18,761 nt of DNA from Pseudomonadota bacterium. GTDB taxonomy: Bacteria; Pseudomonadota; Gammaproteobacteria; Burkholderiales; Burkholderiaceae_B. Each line of letters starts with the position of its first letter. Position 1 is the first letter of the stretch. The position numbers were made by a program, and so were the translations under genes. Under the pieces are notes generated by a model. It was not told where the DNA came from, searched no databases, and saw only the letters and a program-made list of their open reading frames with translations. Where the stretch lies: positions 1-18,761 of the forward strand of contig JAEWFK010000104.1 in the NCBI GenBank assembly GCA_023388835.1, in the 5' to 3' direction. Below, one piece after another: positions 6,741 to 14,425 of this stretch.

Positions 6741-7365
6741 GCCCGCCGCCCGGCCAGCCTGCTGTCCCGCGCTGAAACGCGCCCGCCAGGGCCTGACCGC
6801 GCTTGAACGTATCGGTAAAGACACGCCGCCCTTCATCGAACACGAATGAACGTTGGGGAAAGCCACGAAAGCGGAAGTCGGCATGTTCTTCATGATGACG
6901 GCGGCGACCAAAGCGCCTGCCATGTACCCCGCCGCCAAGACGGCAAGCCGTGGGAGTCGATAACGAAAACCGGATAAGCGGCGCCTGATACTGCCAGCCG
7001 GCCTGAACATCGGCAGACATTTCGATGCCGCGACGCAGCAGGGCTGACCCTTATTTGTTCTGTATATTGCGCTGTATTGCGAGGGCGAGGAATCGATGAT
7101 GTTTCGCCCGGGCCAGAAGGAGGCTTGCCGGAATGCCGCCTTTTGCGGCCTGACGGACAAGAGGCGCGGCGACCGGCGAGTAAACCGGGCGCGCCGCCAG
7201 CTGGCAGTGCTGGGTTACATTACAGCATTCGGGCGCCGGCAATGCAAGCAGTTTGCGGTCGCGCCCAAGCAATTCTTCCCCGAGAGTTGCCCGACGACGA
7301 CACGCCACGACATTGACCGCCGGCCGGACCCGTGTTCGAATGACCCGGGGAGGCCCTGTTTTCTT
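6741..7365. other. Stretch with no gene I can assign
   Basis: About 625 bases without a recognisable gene. A minus-strand ORF at 7020-6712 (102 codons) has a protein-like middle (FRFRGFPQRSFVFDEGRR) but ends inside the tRNA terminator. Other fragments with plausible composition lie in neighbouring frames of 6860-7000 (for example AAYPVFVIDSHGLPSW, and a hydrophobic AVLAAGYMAGALVAAVIM). This mixture would fit a small degraded gene, but no family was recognised. From 7096 a plus-strand frame with its own Shine-Dalgarno (GAGG, five bases before ATG) is open into the following FemAB-like gene. Confidence 0.4.
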
Positions 7366-8562
7366 GTGAATTTCGAAGTCATCTGCCTGGATAGCATGGC
7401 GGCCGTGCCGGCCGGTGAATGGGACGCCCTCACGCATGGCCACCCTCTGCTCTCGCATGCCTACCTGGAAGCGCTCGAGTCGACCCATTGCGCGGTTCCC
7501 CGCACGGGATGGACGCCGCGGCACCTGATCTTGCGTCGGGGCGGCGCGGTCCGGGCGGCCATGCCACTTTACGCAAAGCTTCATTCGCGCGGCGAGTATG
7601 TGTTCGACCATGCCTGGGCGGATGCCTATGCACGCTACGGCATCGATTACTTTCCCAAACTGGTCTGCGGGATCCCCTTCACGCCCGTGCCCGGCCCCCG
7701 GCTGCTCGCCCATGACCAGAACGACCGCCACTTGTTGCTGGCGGCTGCGAAGCAGATGCTGCGCACGCACGGCTATTCGTCGCTGCATGTGCTGTTTCCG
7801 CACGACGATGACCTGCCGGCATTGCGTCAGGCGGGACTGCTTTTTCGCAGCAATGTGCAGTTCCATTGGCGCAACCGCGGCTACAAGGACATGGGAAGTT
7901 TTCTTGCCGCCCTCAGCCAGCCCAAGCGCAAAAAGCTGCGCCAGGAACGCCAGCGTCTCGCGTCGGCTGATATCCGGTTCAAGTGGCTCACGGGCCGCGA
8001 GATCAACAGCGACATCCTCCGCTTTTTATACCTTTGCTATGTTCAGACCTATCTGGAGCACGGCAACCGCCCGTACCTGAACCTGGACTTTTTTGAGCGC
8101 CTTCAAGACCGGCTTGCCGCTTCAATGGTCGTCGTGGTGGCTGAGCGACGCGGAATGCCCATTGCGGCCGCGCTCAATATCCGTCATGCGGACCGTTTGT
8201 TCGGCCGCTACTGGGGCAGCACGGAATCCGTACCGGGCCTGCATTTCGAGACCTGCTACCTGCAAGGAATCGAATACGCCATCGCTCACGGCATCGAGGT
8301 CTTCGAAGGCGGCGCACAAGGGGAACACAAGCTGGCGCGCGGCATGCTGCCTGTACAGACAGTTTCCGCCCATTGGATAGAAGACCCCGTTTTTGGTCCC
8401 GCGATCGCCGATTTCCTGCGCCAGGAGACCCCCTTTATCGACGAGTACATTGCGCAGCTGATGGCGCACAGTCCTTATCGCCAAACGACAGAAGAGGCAC
8501 CGCCGCTTCCTGGTTCAAAAACAGCCGACCAATTGCCCCCCGCGAGCGCCGACCGTCTTTGA
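7366..8562 (+). CDS. FemAB/GNAT-like protein of the PF04339 (former DUF482) type
   Basis: Predicted cytoplasmic protein of 398 residues resembling the FemAB-like acyltransferase family (PF04339, labelled 'peptidoglycan biosynthesis/recognition'; biochemical role not established). Visible family features are the N-terminal WDAL...HPLLSHAYLEALE, the HAWADAYARYGIDYFPKLVCGIPFTP block, the FHWRNRGYKDMGSFLAALS segment followed by basic KRKKLRQERQRL, and a GNAT-like second half ending in the FEGGAQGEHKLARG motif. I placed the start at GTG 7366, twelve bases after GGGGAGG, because the family fold begins with FEVICLDSM. ATG 7396 is a shorter option. ATG 7096, with a better-spaced GAGG, would add 90 Cys/Arg-rich residues of no recognisable family. 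The gene stands alone and converges on phaR, 10 bases apart. The family call is firm; the start is uncertain. Confidence 0.85.
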   Translation: MNFEVICLDSMAAVPAGEWDALTHGHPLLSHAYLEALESTHCAVPRTGWTPRHLILRRGGAVRAAMPLYAKLHSRGEYVFDHAWADAYARYGIDYFPKLVCGIPFTPVPGPRLLAHDQNDRHLLLAAAKQMLRTHGYSSLHVLFPHDDDLPALRQAGLLFRSNVQFHWRNRGYKDMGSFLAALSQPKRKKLRQERQRLASADIRFKWLTGREINSDILRFLYLCYVQTYLEHGNRPYLNLDFFERLQDRLAASMVVVVAERRGMPIAAALNIRHADRLFGRYWGSTESVPGLHFETCYLQGIEYAIAHGIEVFEGGAQGEHKLARGMLPVQTVSAHWIEDPVFGPAIADFLRQETPFIDEYIAQLMAHSPYRQTTEEAPPLPGSKTADQLPPASADRL

Positions 8563-8570
8563 GGCGGGGG
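8537..8570. terminator. Weak GC hairpin between the convergent FemAB-like gene and phaR
   Basis: CCCCCGC (8537-8543) can pair with GCGGGGG (8564-8570) across a 20-base loop, spanning the end of the FemAB-like gene; the phaR stop is at 8573. Only a poor T-rich stretch follows on the plus strand and none on the minus strand. It may act as a shared terminator, but the evidence is slight. Confidence 0.25.
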
Positions 8571-8572
8571 CC

Positions 8573-9142
8573 TTATTTGCGGGTTTTGTCCGTGTCGGTG
8601 GGCGGCGCACCAAAAGGAAAGACATTGAACATGCCGCGCGTCTGATCTTGCATCTGGTCCTGCATCTGAACGAACAGGTTCTTGCTTTGATCGATGTAGC
8701 TGTTCATCATGTTCTGCAGCACCGGAGTCTGCACGTTCATGAACTGAGCCCAGGCTTCCGGGCCGAAATGAGGGCCGTAAAGCCCCTTGGACTGTTCGGC
8801 AACGCGATCTTGAATCTCCATGAAGGTCTGGATATTCTTTTCCAGAAAAGCACCCATGACGCCCTGCATGGCGTGGCCGTAGAAGCGGATGATTTGTGAA
8901 AGCGCCGGTGCCGAAAACATGGGTACGCCCCCCGTCTCCTCTTCGAGGATGATCTGCAGGAGGATGCTGCGAGTGAGATCGTCGCCTGACTTGGCGTCCA
9001 CCACCTGAAAGACTTCGTTATCGAGCACCAGTTGCTTCACATCAGCCAGGGTGATGTAGGTGCTGCTGCGTGTGTCATACAACCTGCGATTAGGGTATTT
9101 TTTTATGAGGCGTACAGCGGGTGTTGATTGGGTTTGCGTCAT
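8573..9142 (-). CDS. phaR: Polyhydroxyalkanoate synthesis regulator PhaR
   Basis: PhaR represses phasin and PHA genes and also binds nascent PHA granules, which relieves repression. The 189-residue product has the signature N-terminal DNA-binding/accumulation domain (residues ~10-75; IKKYPNRRLYDTRSSTYITL, then ILLQIILEEETGG) and the following PHB accumulation repeats (residues ~80-150; IIRFYGHAMQGVMGAFLEKN). The C-terminus is Gln/Met-rich (QMQDQMQDQTRGMF), as in homologues. I chose ATG 9142 (MTQTQSTPAVRL); the frame continues 14 codons upstream to 9184 but that extension is not family-like. It follows phaB by 74 bases on the same strand, the order phaC-phaB-phaR found in related Burkholderiales, so it probably regulates its own cluster. 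Confidence 0.95.
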   Translation of the reverse strand: MTQTQSTPAVRLIKKYPNRRLYDTRSSTYITLADVKQLVLDNEVFQVVDAKSGDDLTRSILLQIILEEETGGVPMFSAPALSQIIRFYGHAMQGVMGAFLEKNIQTFMEIQDRVAEQSKGLYGPHFGPEAWAQFMNVQTPVLQNMMNSYIDQSKNLFVQMQDQMQDQTRGMFNVFPFGAPPTDTDKTRK

Positions 9143-9216
9143 GACAGAAGCCGAAACGTTGAGCGGGATGCGCCGCCGCCCCACCAGGCGCGCGGACGCG
9201 TAAGGACGGGCTCGGC

Positions 9217-9954
9217 TCAGCCCATGTGCAGCCCGCCGTTGAGGGAAAAGTCAGCGCCGGTTGCGAAGCCGGAATGCTCGGACGCCAGCCAGCAGACAAT
9301 GGATCCGATCTCTTCGGGGCCGCCGAGGCGTTTGACGGGTATGGTGGCAACGATTTTTTCGAGGACGTCGGGACGGATGGCGCGGACCATATCCGTACCA
9401 ATATAACCGGGCGACACGGTGTTGACCGTTACGCCTTTGCTTGCGACCTCCTGGGCGAGCGCCATGGTGAAGCCATGGATGCCGGCCTTGGCGGTGGAGT
9501 AATTGGTCTGGCCGAACTGGCCTTTTTGGCCGTTGACCGAACTGATGTTGACGATACGGCCCCACTGCCTTTCCACCATGCCGTCGATCACCTGCTTGGT
9601 GACATTGAACAGGCTGTTCAAGTTGGTGTCGATGACGGCGCGCCAATCGTCGAGACTCATCTTACGGAAGAGGCCGTCACGTGTGATGCCTGCATTGTTC
9701 ACCAGGACATCGATGGGACCGATCTCTTTTTCCACCTTCTGGAAGGCGGCGACCGTGGAGTCCCAATCGGACACATTACCGACCGAGGCGTGGAAGGTAT
9801 AGCCCTTGGCGGACTGTTCGTCGAGCCACAGCTGAAAGTCGCGGCTGGGGCCGCAGCCTGCGACCACGGTAAAGCCCTGGTCGGCCAGCCCTTGGCAGAT
9901 CGATGTGCCTATGCCGCCCATTCCGCCCGTCACATAAGCGATTTTCCCTTTCAT
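9217..9954 (-). CDS. phaB: Acetoacetyl-CoA reductase PhaB
   Basis: NADPH-dependent short-chain dehydrogenase that reduces acetoacetyl-CoA to (R)-3-hydroxybutyryl-CoA, the monomer for PHB. The 245-residue product (usual length ~246) has the Rossmann nucleotide motif TGGMGGIG (residues ~9-16), NNAG at ~86-89, and the catalytic Ser139, Tyr152 and Lys156 (ISSVNGQKGQFGQTNYSTAK), at positions one less than in the Ralstonia enzyme. Its C-terminus (SLNGGLHMG) is typical. ATG 9954 has a good Shine-Dalgarno (GGAG, eight bases upstream); the 14-codon upstream extension to 9996 is unlikely. It lies 57 bases downstream of phaC on the same strand. A FabG role is less likely given this context and the GPSRDFQLWLDEQ segment typical of PhaB. 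Confidence 0.96.
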   Translation of the reverse strand: MKGKIAYVTGGMGGIGTSICQGLADQGFTVVAGCGPSRDFQLWLDEQSAKGYTFHASVGNVSDWDSTVAAFQKVEKEIGPIDVLVNNAGITRDGLFRKMSLDDWRAVIDTNLNSLFNVTKQVIDGMVERQWGRIVNISSVNGQKGQFGQTNYSTAKAGIHGFTMALAQEVASKGVTVNTVSPGYIGTDMVRAIRPDVLEKIVATIPVKRLGGPEEIGSIVCWLASEHSGFATGADFSLNGGLHMG

Positions 9955-10011
9955 CTTGCGATCTCCGATTCTTAGTGAAGAATTCATGCCGGGCATGGTT
10001 CTGGCGCGCGC

Positions 10012-11670
10012 CTAGACGGCTCTCACCCTAACATATGAGCCGGGCGCCGGCTCTATGGCCTTATGGCGGGCATTCCCGGGTTTGGCCGGCGCCTTGCGCA
10101 TGGCCCCCGCGTGTTGCTGCAACCATTCGGACCAGTCTGTCCACCAGCTTCCCGCGGTTTCGGGTGCGCCGGCCAGCCAGGCATCTGCCGGGGCGGCCGC
10201 CTCGCCGGCATTCAGTGAGCCGGGCGTGGCCCAATAACCGCGCCGCTTCTTCGCCGGAGGGTTGACGACGCCAGCGATGTGGCCGGAAGCACCCAAGACG
10301 AAACGCCGCGCACCGGAGAGCAGATTGCAGGACGCGTAGGCGGCCGTCCACGGCACGATGTGGTCTTCACGCGAAGCAAAGACATAGGCCGGCATGTCCA
10401 GCGAGCCAAGGTCCAGGGCGTGATCTCCGACCGTGACTGCTCCTGGACTGCACAGGCGGTTTTCGAGATAGGTGTTGCGCAGGTACCAAGTGAAAAAAGG
10501 ACCGGGCAGATTGGTTCCGTCAGCATTCCAGAACAGCAGATCGAAGGCCGCGGGTGTGATGCCCTTCAAGTAATTGTTCACCACGTAATTCCAGACCAGC
10601 TCCCCGGGACGCAAGAAAGAGAAGGTCGTGGCCAGTTCACGGGCGCTCATGAGCCCGCCCTGCGCAAGCTGCTGTTCCCGCATGCGAACGTGCATTTCAT
10701 CGACAAAGACGTCCAGGACGCCGGTATCGGAGAAATCGAGCAGAGTGGTCAGCAAGGTGAGCGACGCGGCCGGCCGCTCGCCGCGTGCATGCGCCAACGC
10801 GAGGGCCGCGCCCAGCAAGGTGCCGCCCACGCAAAATCCCAGGGCGTTGACCTGCGGCTGGCCGCTGATGTCGGATGCGACCTGAAGTGCGCGCAGAACG
10901 CCTTCGTCGAGATAATCGGCCCAGGTGGCCTGGTCGGAATGATCGGTATCGGAGGGCAAGGGATTGCGCCACGACACCAGGAAGACGGTTTGCCCCTGCT
11001 CGATCGCATGCCTGACGAAGGAGTTTTCCGGCTGGAGATCGAGAATGTAATATTTATTGATGCAGGGCGGCACGATGACCAAGGGGCGCGCATGTACACG
11101 CGGCGTGAGGGGCGCGTACTGGATAAGCTGCATGAGCGGGTTCTGGTATACGACCGAGCCCGGCGTGGCGGCGACATTCCGCCCCAACTCAAAACCCGAT
11201 TCGTCGGTCAGGCTCATGCGCCCTTTTTGCATATCTTGCAGCAGGTTCTGCACGCCCCGCGCCAGCGACTGCCCGCCCGTTTCGAACATGAGGTGCTGCA
11301 CTTCAGGATTGGTGAGCATAAAGTTCGTGGGCGCCGTCGCTTCGAGCCATTGCATGACTGAAAAACGCAGGCGATTGCGCATGGACTCGGCGATATCGGC
11401 CGCGTCGACCATGCGATTCATGGCGCGTGCAGAAAGTAGCCAGACATGTGCATTCAGAAGCGCGAAGGGGTTGGCCTTCCAGGCATCCGACCGGAACCGC
11501 CTGTCTTGTGGGATTTCGAGGCGGCCTGTGCGCGCTTGCTCGAGAAGTTCTGCATATTCACGCGAGAACTCTGCCTGGATTTCAGCAAGCACTTCTGGCG
11601 TCAGGGGAGGCGACGCGGACCAGGGAGGGGAAAATGTGCTCACGATTTGATACACCCAGTAAAAACGCAT
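10012..11670 (-). CDS. phaC: Class I polyhydroxyalkanoate synthase PhaC
   Basis: Polymerises (R)-3-hydroxyacyl-CoA into PHA at granule surfaces. The 552-residue product is close throughout to the class I enzyme of Ralstonia/Cupriavidus (589 aa). It has the PhaC N-terminal domain (DRRFRSDAW at ~57-64, TNPEVQ), PPCINKYYILDLQPE (~201-215) and LVSWRNP. The lipase-like box GFCVGG holds nucleophile Cys280; Asp436 (SREDHIVPW) and His464 (GASGHIAGVVNPPAKK) complete the triad. The C-terminus IEPAPGSYVRVRAV is typical. The N-terminus is about 70 residues shorter than in Ralstonia. I give ATG 11670; GTG 11640 (VSTFSPPW) is an equally reasonable start, and neither has a good Shine-Dalgarno. It is the first gene of phaC-phaB-phaR; pgeF ends 75 bases upstream. 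No phaA thiolase is in the window, so acetoacetyl-CoA must come from a thiolase encoded elsewhere. Confidence 0.96.
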   Translation of the reverse strand: MRFYWVYQIVSTFSPPWSASPPLTPEVLAEIQAEFSREYAELLEQARTGRLEIPQDRRFRSDAWKANPFALLNAHVWLLSARAMNRMVDAADIAESMRNRLRFSVMQWLEATAPTNFMLTNPEVQHLMFETGGQSLARGVQNLLQDMQKGRMSLTDESGFELGRNVAATPGSVVYQNPLMQLIQYAPLTPRVHARPLVIVPPCINKYYILDLQPENSFVRHAIEQGQTVFLVSWRNPLPSDTDHSDQATWADYLDEGVLRALQVASDISGQPQVNALGFCVGGTLLGAALALAHARGERPAASLTLLTTLLDFSDTGVLDVFVDEMHVRMREQQLAQGGLMSARELATTFSFLRPGELVWNYVVNNYLKGITPAAFDLLFWNADGTNLPGPFFTWYLRNTYLENRLCSPGAVTVGDHALDLGSLDMPAYVFASREDHIVPWTAAYASCNLLSGARRFVLGASGHIAGVVNPPAKKRRGYWATPGSLNAGEAAAPADAWLAGAPETAGSWWTDWSEWLQQHAGAMRKAPAKPGNARHKAIEPAPGSYVRVRAV

Positions 11671-11682
11671 CCAGTCGACTCT

Positions 11683-11711
11683 ATGGTGGAATGCAAACCA
11701 GGGCGTGTCAA
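11683..11711 (-). promoter_or_regulatory. Candidate promoter of phaC
   Basis: A perfect consensus -35, TTGACA (11711-11706, minus strand), lies between pgeF and phaC. Seventeen bases downstream is CACCAT (11688-11683), a poor -10 with three matches. Transcription would begin near 11676, only six bases before ATG 11670 but 36 before GTG 11640, which slightly favours the GTG start. Confidence 0.35.
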
Positions 11712-11745
11712 TCAGGGTAAATTGGGACGCTCCGTCTGCCCGAAA

Positions 11746-12573
11746 TCACCATGGTTCGCGGTTCTCAGGGTTTCCTGGATTTTCCAGCCAAGCGACCGTC
11801 GCCATCCTGCCGGTGGTGGACAAGCGCCGGTAGGAATAGAAAAGCTCGGCGCGCTCATAAGTGCACAAATTCGAAGGCTCGATAAGGTGCACGCCCATTC
11901 TTTCCAGGCGATGACACGCCAGCGAGGCCAGATCGGCCTGCCATTTGCCGGGCTTGCGGCCCGGCGCAAAATGAATCGAGGTCTCCGGGTCGGGCGTTAC
12001 AAACGCGGTGCGCACGTCTTCTCCCACCTCGAAGTGTGTCTGTCCGATGCCAGGACCGATCCATGCCCGCCACGCGGGCACCTGCGGACGGCGCGACTTC
12101 AAGGCCGCCAGGGTCGACTCGAGCACGCCCGCCGCGAGCCCGCGCCAACCGGCATGCGCCACGCCCAGTGCAGTCCCGTCGATTGCTCCGATGACGATCG
12201 GCAGACAATCCGCCGTCATGATCGCCAGGACTCGGCCGGGCCGGGTCGTGACGGACGCATCCGCACGAGGGAACCCAAAAGCCCCTCCCACGCAGGACAC
12301 GGCCATACCGGCTTTCCTGGGCTCGTCGGCATCCGCCACCTGGACACCATGCACCTGTTCCAGCCAGAAAGGCTCTGAGGGAAGAGCCGCCCGGAGCCGG
12401 CGCCTGTTTTCATGTACCGCTTGCGGGTCGTCGCCCGTATGGAGCCCCAAATTCAGCGACTGCGCTTGACCGCCGCTCACACCGCCGTATCGGGTCGTGC
12501 AGCCATAGCGGATGCCGGTCCAGGGTGATCCGGTGATCGGGAAGAGGTCCGGAGACTCGCTCACGCGTGCCAT
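11746..12573 (-). CDS. pgeF: PgeF/YfiH laccase-domain protein (purine nucleoside phosphorylase family)
   Basis: A 275-residue member of the PF02578 multicopper-oxidase-like/YfiH family. Members have been reported as purine nucleoside phosphorylases and, in E. coli, as an editing factor (PgeF) that removes misincorporated L-Ser from peptidoglycan precursors; earlier annotations call it polyphenol oxidase. The metal-site residues are in place: His75 (EQVHG), Cys123 (TADCLP) and His140 (AHAGWRG). The N-terminal TTRYGGVS and C-terminal CTYERAELFYSYRR with the closing RMATVAWL are also family hallmarks. The ATG at 12573 overlaps the end of rluD by 13 bases, a rluD-pgeF linkage that is very common in proteobacteria and implies co-transcription. 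The exact cellular role in this organism is not determined by the sequence. Confidence 0.93.
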   Translation of the reverse strand: MARVSESPDLFPITGSPWTGIRYGCTTRYGGVSGGQAQSLNLGLHTGDDPQAVHENRRRLRAALPSEPFWLEQVHGVQVADADEPRKAGMAVSCVGGAFGFPRADASVTTRPGRVLAIMTADCLPIVIGAIDGTALGVAHAGWRGLAAGVLESTLAALKSRRPQVPAWRAWIGPGIGQTHFEVGEDVRTAFVTPDPETSIHFAPGRKPGKWQADLASLACHRLERMGVHLIEPSNLCTYERAELFYSYRRLSTTGRMATVAWLENPGNPENREPW

Positions 12574-13493
12574 TGCACGCGGGCAAGAACAGACTCGAAG
12601 TCCGCCGGCAACGGCGCCTGGAAAGAGACCGAGCCCGAGCCGGCCGGATCATCGAATGACAGAGCGCGGGCGTGAAGCATCTGTCTTTGAGCGCCGCCTG
12701 CCATGCGTCCGCCGTACAGCACATCGCCGAGCAGAGGATGGCCCAGACTGCCTAGATGCACCCGTATCTGATGGGTACGCCCGGTTTCCAGGCGGCAAGC
12801 GACTTCGGTGACGGCTCCGGCCCCGGCTGCTTGTCCCTGGCGCAGCGAGTCGTAGTGAGTGATCGCGGGCTTGGGGGCGATCGGCCGCTCAACGGCCATA
12901 CGTACCGGTACAGCCGGGTCGCGCCCAATCGGTCGCTCGACGGTGCCGCTGCCTTTGAGTTGCCCGTGAACCAGCGCCACATATTCGCGGTGTACGCTGC
13001 GGGCCTGCAACTGCCGCACCAGATGGGTCTGCGCTTCTTCGCTGCGAGCAACGACCATGATGCCGGAAGTGTCCTTGTCCAGGCGATGGACAATGCCGGC
13101 GCGCGGCAGCCGAGCCAGTTCGGGGTAGCGATGAAGCAGGCCGTTCAGCAGCGTGCCGTCCCAATTACCCGCACCTGGGTGGGTCACCAGCCCGGCGGGC
13201 TTGTCGACGACTATCCATGCCGCGCCCTCGGCAACGACGTCAAACGGTACGGGCTGTGGAGCGAAAGCGAGATCTTCAGGCGCCTGCTGCGGGTGGACGG
13301 TAATGACGTCTCCCGGCCCGGTGGCCTGGCGCACTTTGGCGGGCCTGCCGTTCAGCAGCACGTGTCCATCTTCTATCCAGCCCTGCAGGCGGCTGCGGCT
13401 ATGTTGCGGCAATAGCTGCGCGAGGATTTTGTCAAGCCGGTCGGGCGCGGCGGTAACGCCCAGCCTGTATTCCAGGGGTTCGTGCTCACACAT
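12561..13493 (-). CDS. rluD: 23S rRNA pseudouridine synthase RluD
   Basis: RluD converts the uridines of helix 69 of 23S rRNA (1911, 1915, 1917 in E. coli) to pseudouridine. The 310-residue product has an N-terminal S4 domain (~18-65; RLDKILAQLLPQHSRSRLQGWI) and the RluA-type catalytic domain with HRLDKDTSG. The catalytic Asp falls at 139, the same number as in E. coli. The motif TGRTHQIRVHL and the LGDVLYGG loop follow. The ATG at 13493 starts MCEHEPLEY; it lies eight bases after a TATGAT hexamer, so the transcript may have almost no leader. The RluA/RluC paralogues are less likely because of the downstream pgeF and the divergent bamD, which are the usual RluD neighbours in betaproteobacteria. 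Confidence 0.95.
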   Translation of the reverse strand: MCEHEPLEYRLGVTAAPDRLDKILAQLLPQHSRSRLQGWIEDGHVLLNGRPAKVRQATGPGDVITVHPQQAPEDLAFAPQPVPFDVVAEGAAWIVVDKPAGLVTHPGAGNWDGTLLNGLLHRYPELARLPRAGIVHRLDKDTSGIMVVARSEEAQTHLVRQLQARSVHREYVALVHGQLKGSGTVERPIGRDPAVPVRMAVERPIAPKPAITHYDSLRQGQAAGAGAVTEVACRLETGRTHQIRVHLGSLGHPLLGDVLYGGRMAGGAQRQMLHARALSFDDPAGSGSVSFQAPLPADFESVLARVQWHA

Positions 13494-13511
13494 GATGTTC
13501 GATCATATAAT
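13483..13511 (+). promoter_or_regulatory. Candidate bamD promoter in the rluD/bamD divergent gap
   Basis: A perfect TATAAT lies at 13506-13511, with a weak -35 (TGCTCA, 13483-13488) 17 bases upstream, inside the start of rluD. Transcription would start near 13518, giving bamD a leader of about 26 bases. The gap between the two start codons is only 50 bases, so the promoters for the two directions must overlap. Confidence 0.4.
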
Positions 13512-13543
13512 TGTCCGGCTATGCTAACACCGAGGACGCCTAC

Positions 13544-14374
13544 GTGACATCGACCCCCTCCACTGCCCTGCGTCGACTGCGACATGCAGCATTCATGCTT
13601 TTCATGGCTGCCTTGGTCGCCGGTTGCGGCACGATGCAACCCGAGAAGGACCCTACCGCCGGCTGGAGCGCTGAGCGTCTTTACCGTGACGCCCGCGAGT
13701 CCATGAGCGCAGGCAGTTGGAGCACCGCCCGAGAGCGCCTCGAAGCCATCGAATCACGCTATCCCTTTGGCACGTATGCGCAGCAGGCCCTGATCGACCA
13801 GGCCTACATTAATTGGAAGGACGAGGAGCCGGAGCAAGCGCTCGCCGCCATCGATCGTTTCGAGCAGCAGTACCCCAACCACCCCGGCAGCGACTACATG
13901 TTGTATCTGAAGGGGCTGATCACCTTCACGCCGCCCAGCGCGCCCTTCAGCCGCATCACCAAGCAGGACCCCGCGGAACGGGACCCCAAGGGCCTGAGGG
14001 AATCATACGAAGCCTTCAACGAGCTGCTGACCCGCTATCCGGACAGCCGCTACGCCGCCGACGCCCGTAAGCGTCTCACCTGGCTGGTGGACACCATTGC
14101 ACGTAACGAAGTCTACGTGGCGGAATACTATTACCGCCGCGGTGCCTACGTGGCCGCCGCCAATCGCGCACAGACCGTCATCACAGACTTCGAAGGCGTT
14201 GCGTCTGCCGAGAAGGCGCTCTACATCATGTACATGTCTTACGACCAGCTGGGCCTGGAAGAACTACGCGATGACGCCAAGCGGGTCCTGGACCTGAACT
14301 ATCCGGACAGCAAGTACTACACGCAGGGCCTGGATGAATCGGTGAGTTACTGGAATCCGATGAACTGGTTCTGA
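13544..14374 (+). CDS. bamD: Outer-membrane protein assembly lipoprotein BamD (ComL)
   Basis: BamD is the essential lipoprotein of the BAM complex that, with BamA, folds beta-barrel proteins into the outer membrane. The 276-residue product begins at GTG 13544, chosen for its Shine-Dalgarno (GAGG, eight bases upstream) and because it directly precedes a type II signal peptide: basic RRLRH, hydrophobic core, lipobox LVAGC with the lipidated Cys at 28. The mature part is a TPR array: WSAERLYRDARESM, YPFGTYAQQALIDQAYINW, EQALAAIDRFEQQYPNHPGSDYMLYLKGL, YPDSRYAADARKRL and later AAANRAQTVITDFEG. An upstream TTG in frame at 13511 lies in the promoter and is unlikely. Monocistronic, divergent from rluD and convergent with the dinG-like gene. 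Confidence 0.96.
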   Translation: MTSTPSTALRRLRHAAFMLFMAALVAGCGTMQPEKDPTAGWSAERLYRDARESMSAGSWSTARERLEAIESRYPFGTYAQQALIDQAYINWKDEEPEQALAAIDRFEQQYPNHPGSDYMLYLKGLITFTPPSAPFSRITKQDPAERDPKGLRESYEAFNELLTRYPDSRYAADARKRLTWLVDTIARNEVYVAEYYYRRGAYVAAANRAQTVITDFEGVASAEKALYIMYMSYDQLGLEELRDDAKRVLDLNYPDSKYYTQGLDESVSYWNPMNWF

Positions 14375-14391
14375 AAAGGCATGCTGCCATA

Positions 14392-14411
14392 AGCCGCAAC
14401 GCAAGGCGGCT
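14392..14411. terminator. Weak hairpin between convergent bamD and dinG
   Basis: AGCCGC-N8-GCGGCT is a perfect 6-bp stem, 17 bases after the bamD stop and 14 bases beyond the dinG-like stop. Only short T stretches follow on either strand. It could serve as a bidirectional terminator, but it is a weak candidate. Confidence 0.3.
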
Positions 14412-14425
14412 CATTTGGCGGCACG

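Noticed and set aside
7051..7866. 271-codon minus-strand ORF crossing the start of the FemAB-like gene
   Set aside because: Most of it mirrors the well-supported plus-strand gene, and the remaining part shows no family features.
9208..9223. Small inverted repeat GGGCT-N6-AGCCC at the phaB stop
   Set aside because: Five-base stem with no T-run; too weak to call a terminator between phaB and phaR.
10279..11361. 360-codon plus-strand ORF opposite phaC
   Set aside because: Antisense to a clearly functional PHA synthase with an intact catalytic triad; composition is that of a reversed codon pattern.
11446..12378. 310-codon plus-strand ORF opposite phaC/pgeF
   Set aside because: It crosses two real minus-strand genes and their gap; no domain is visible.
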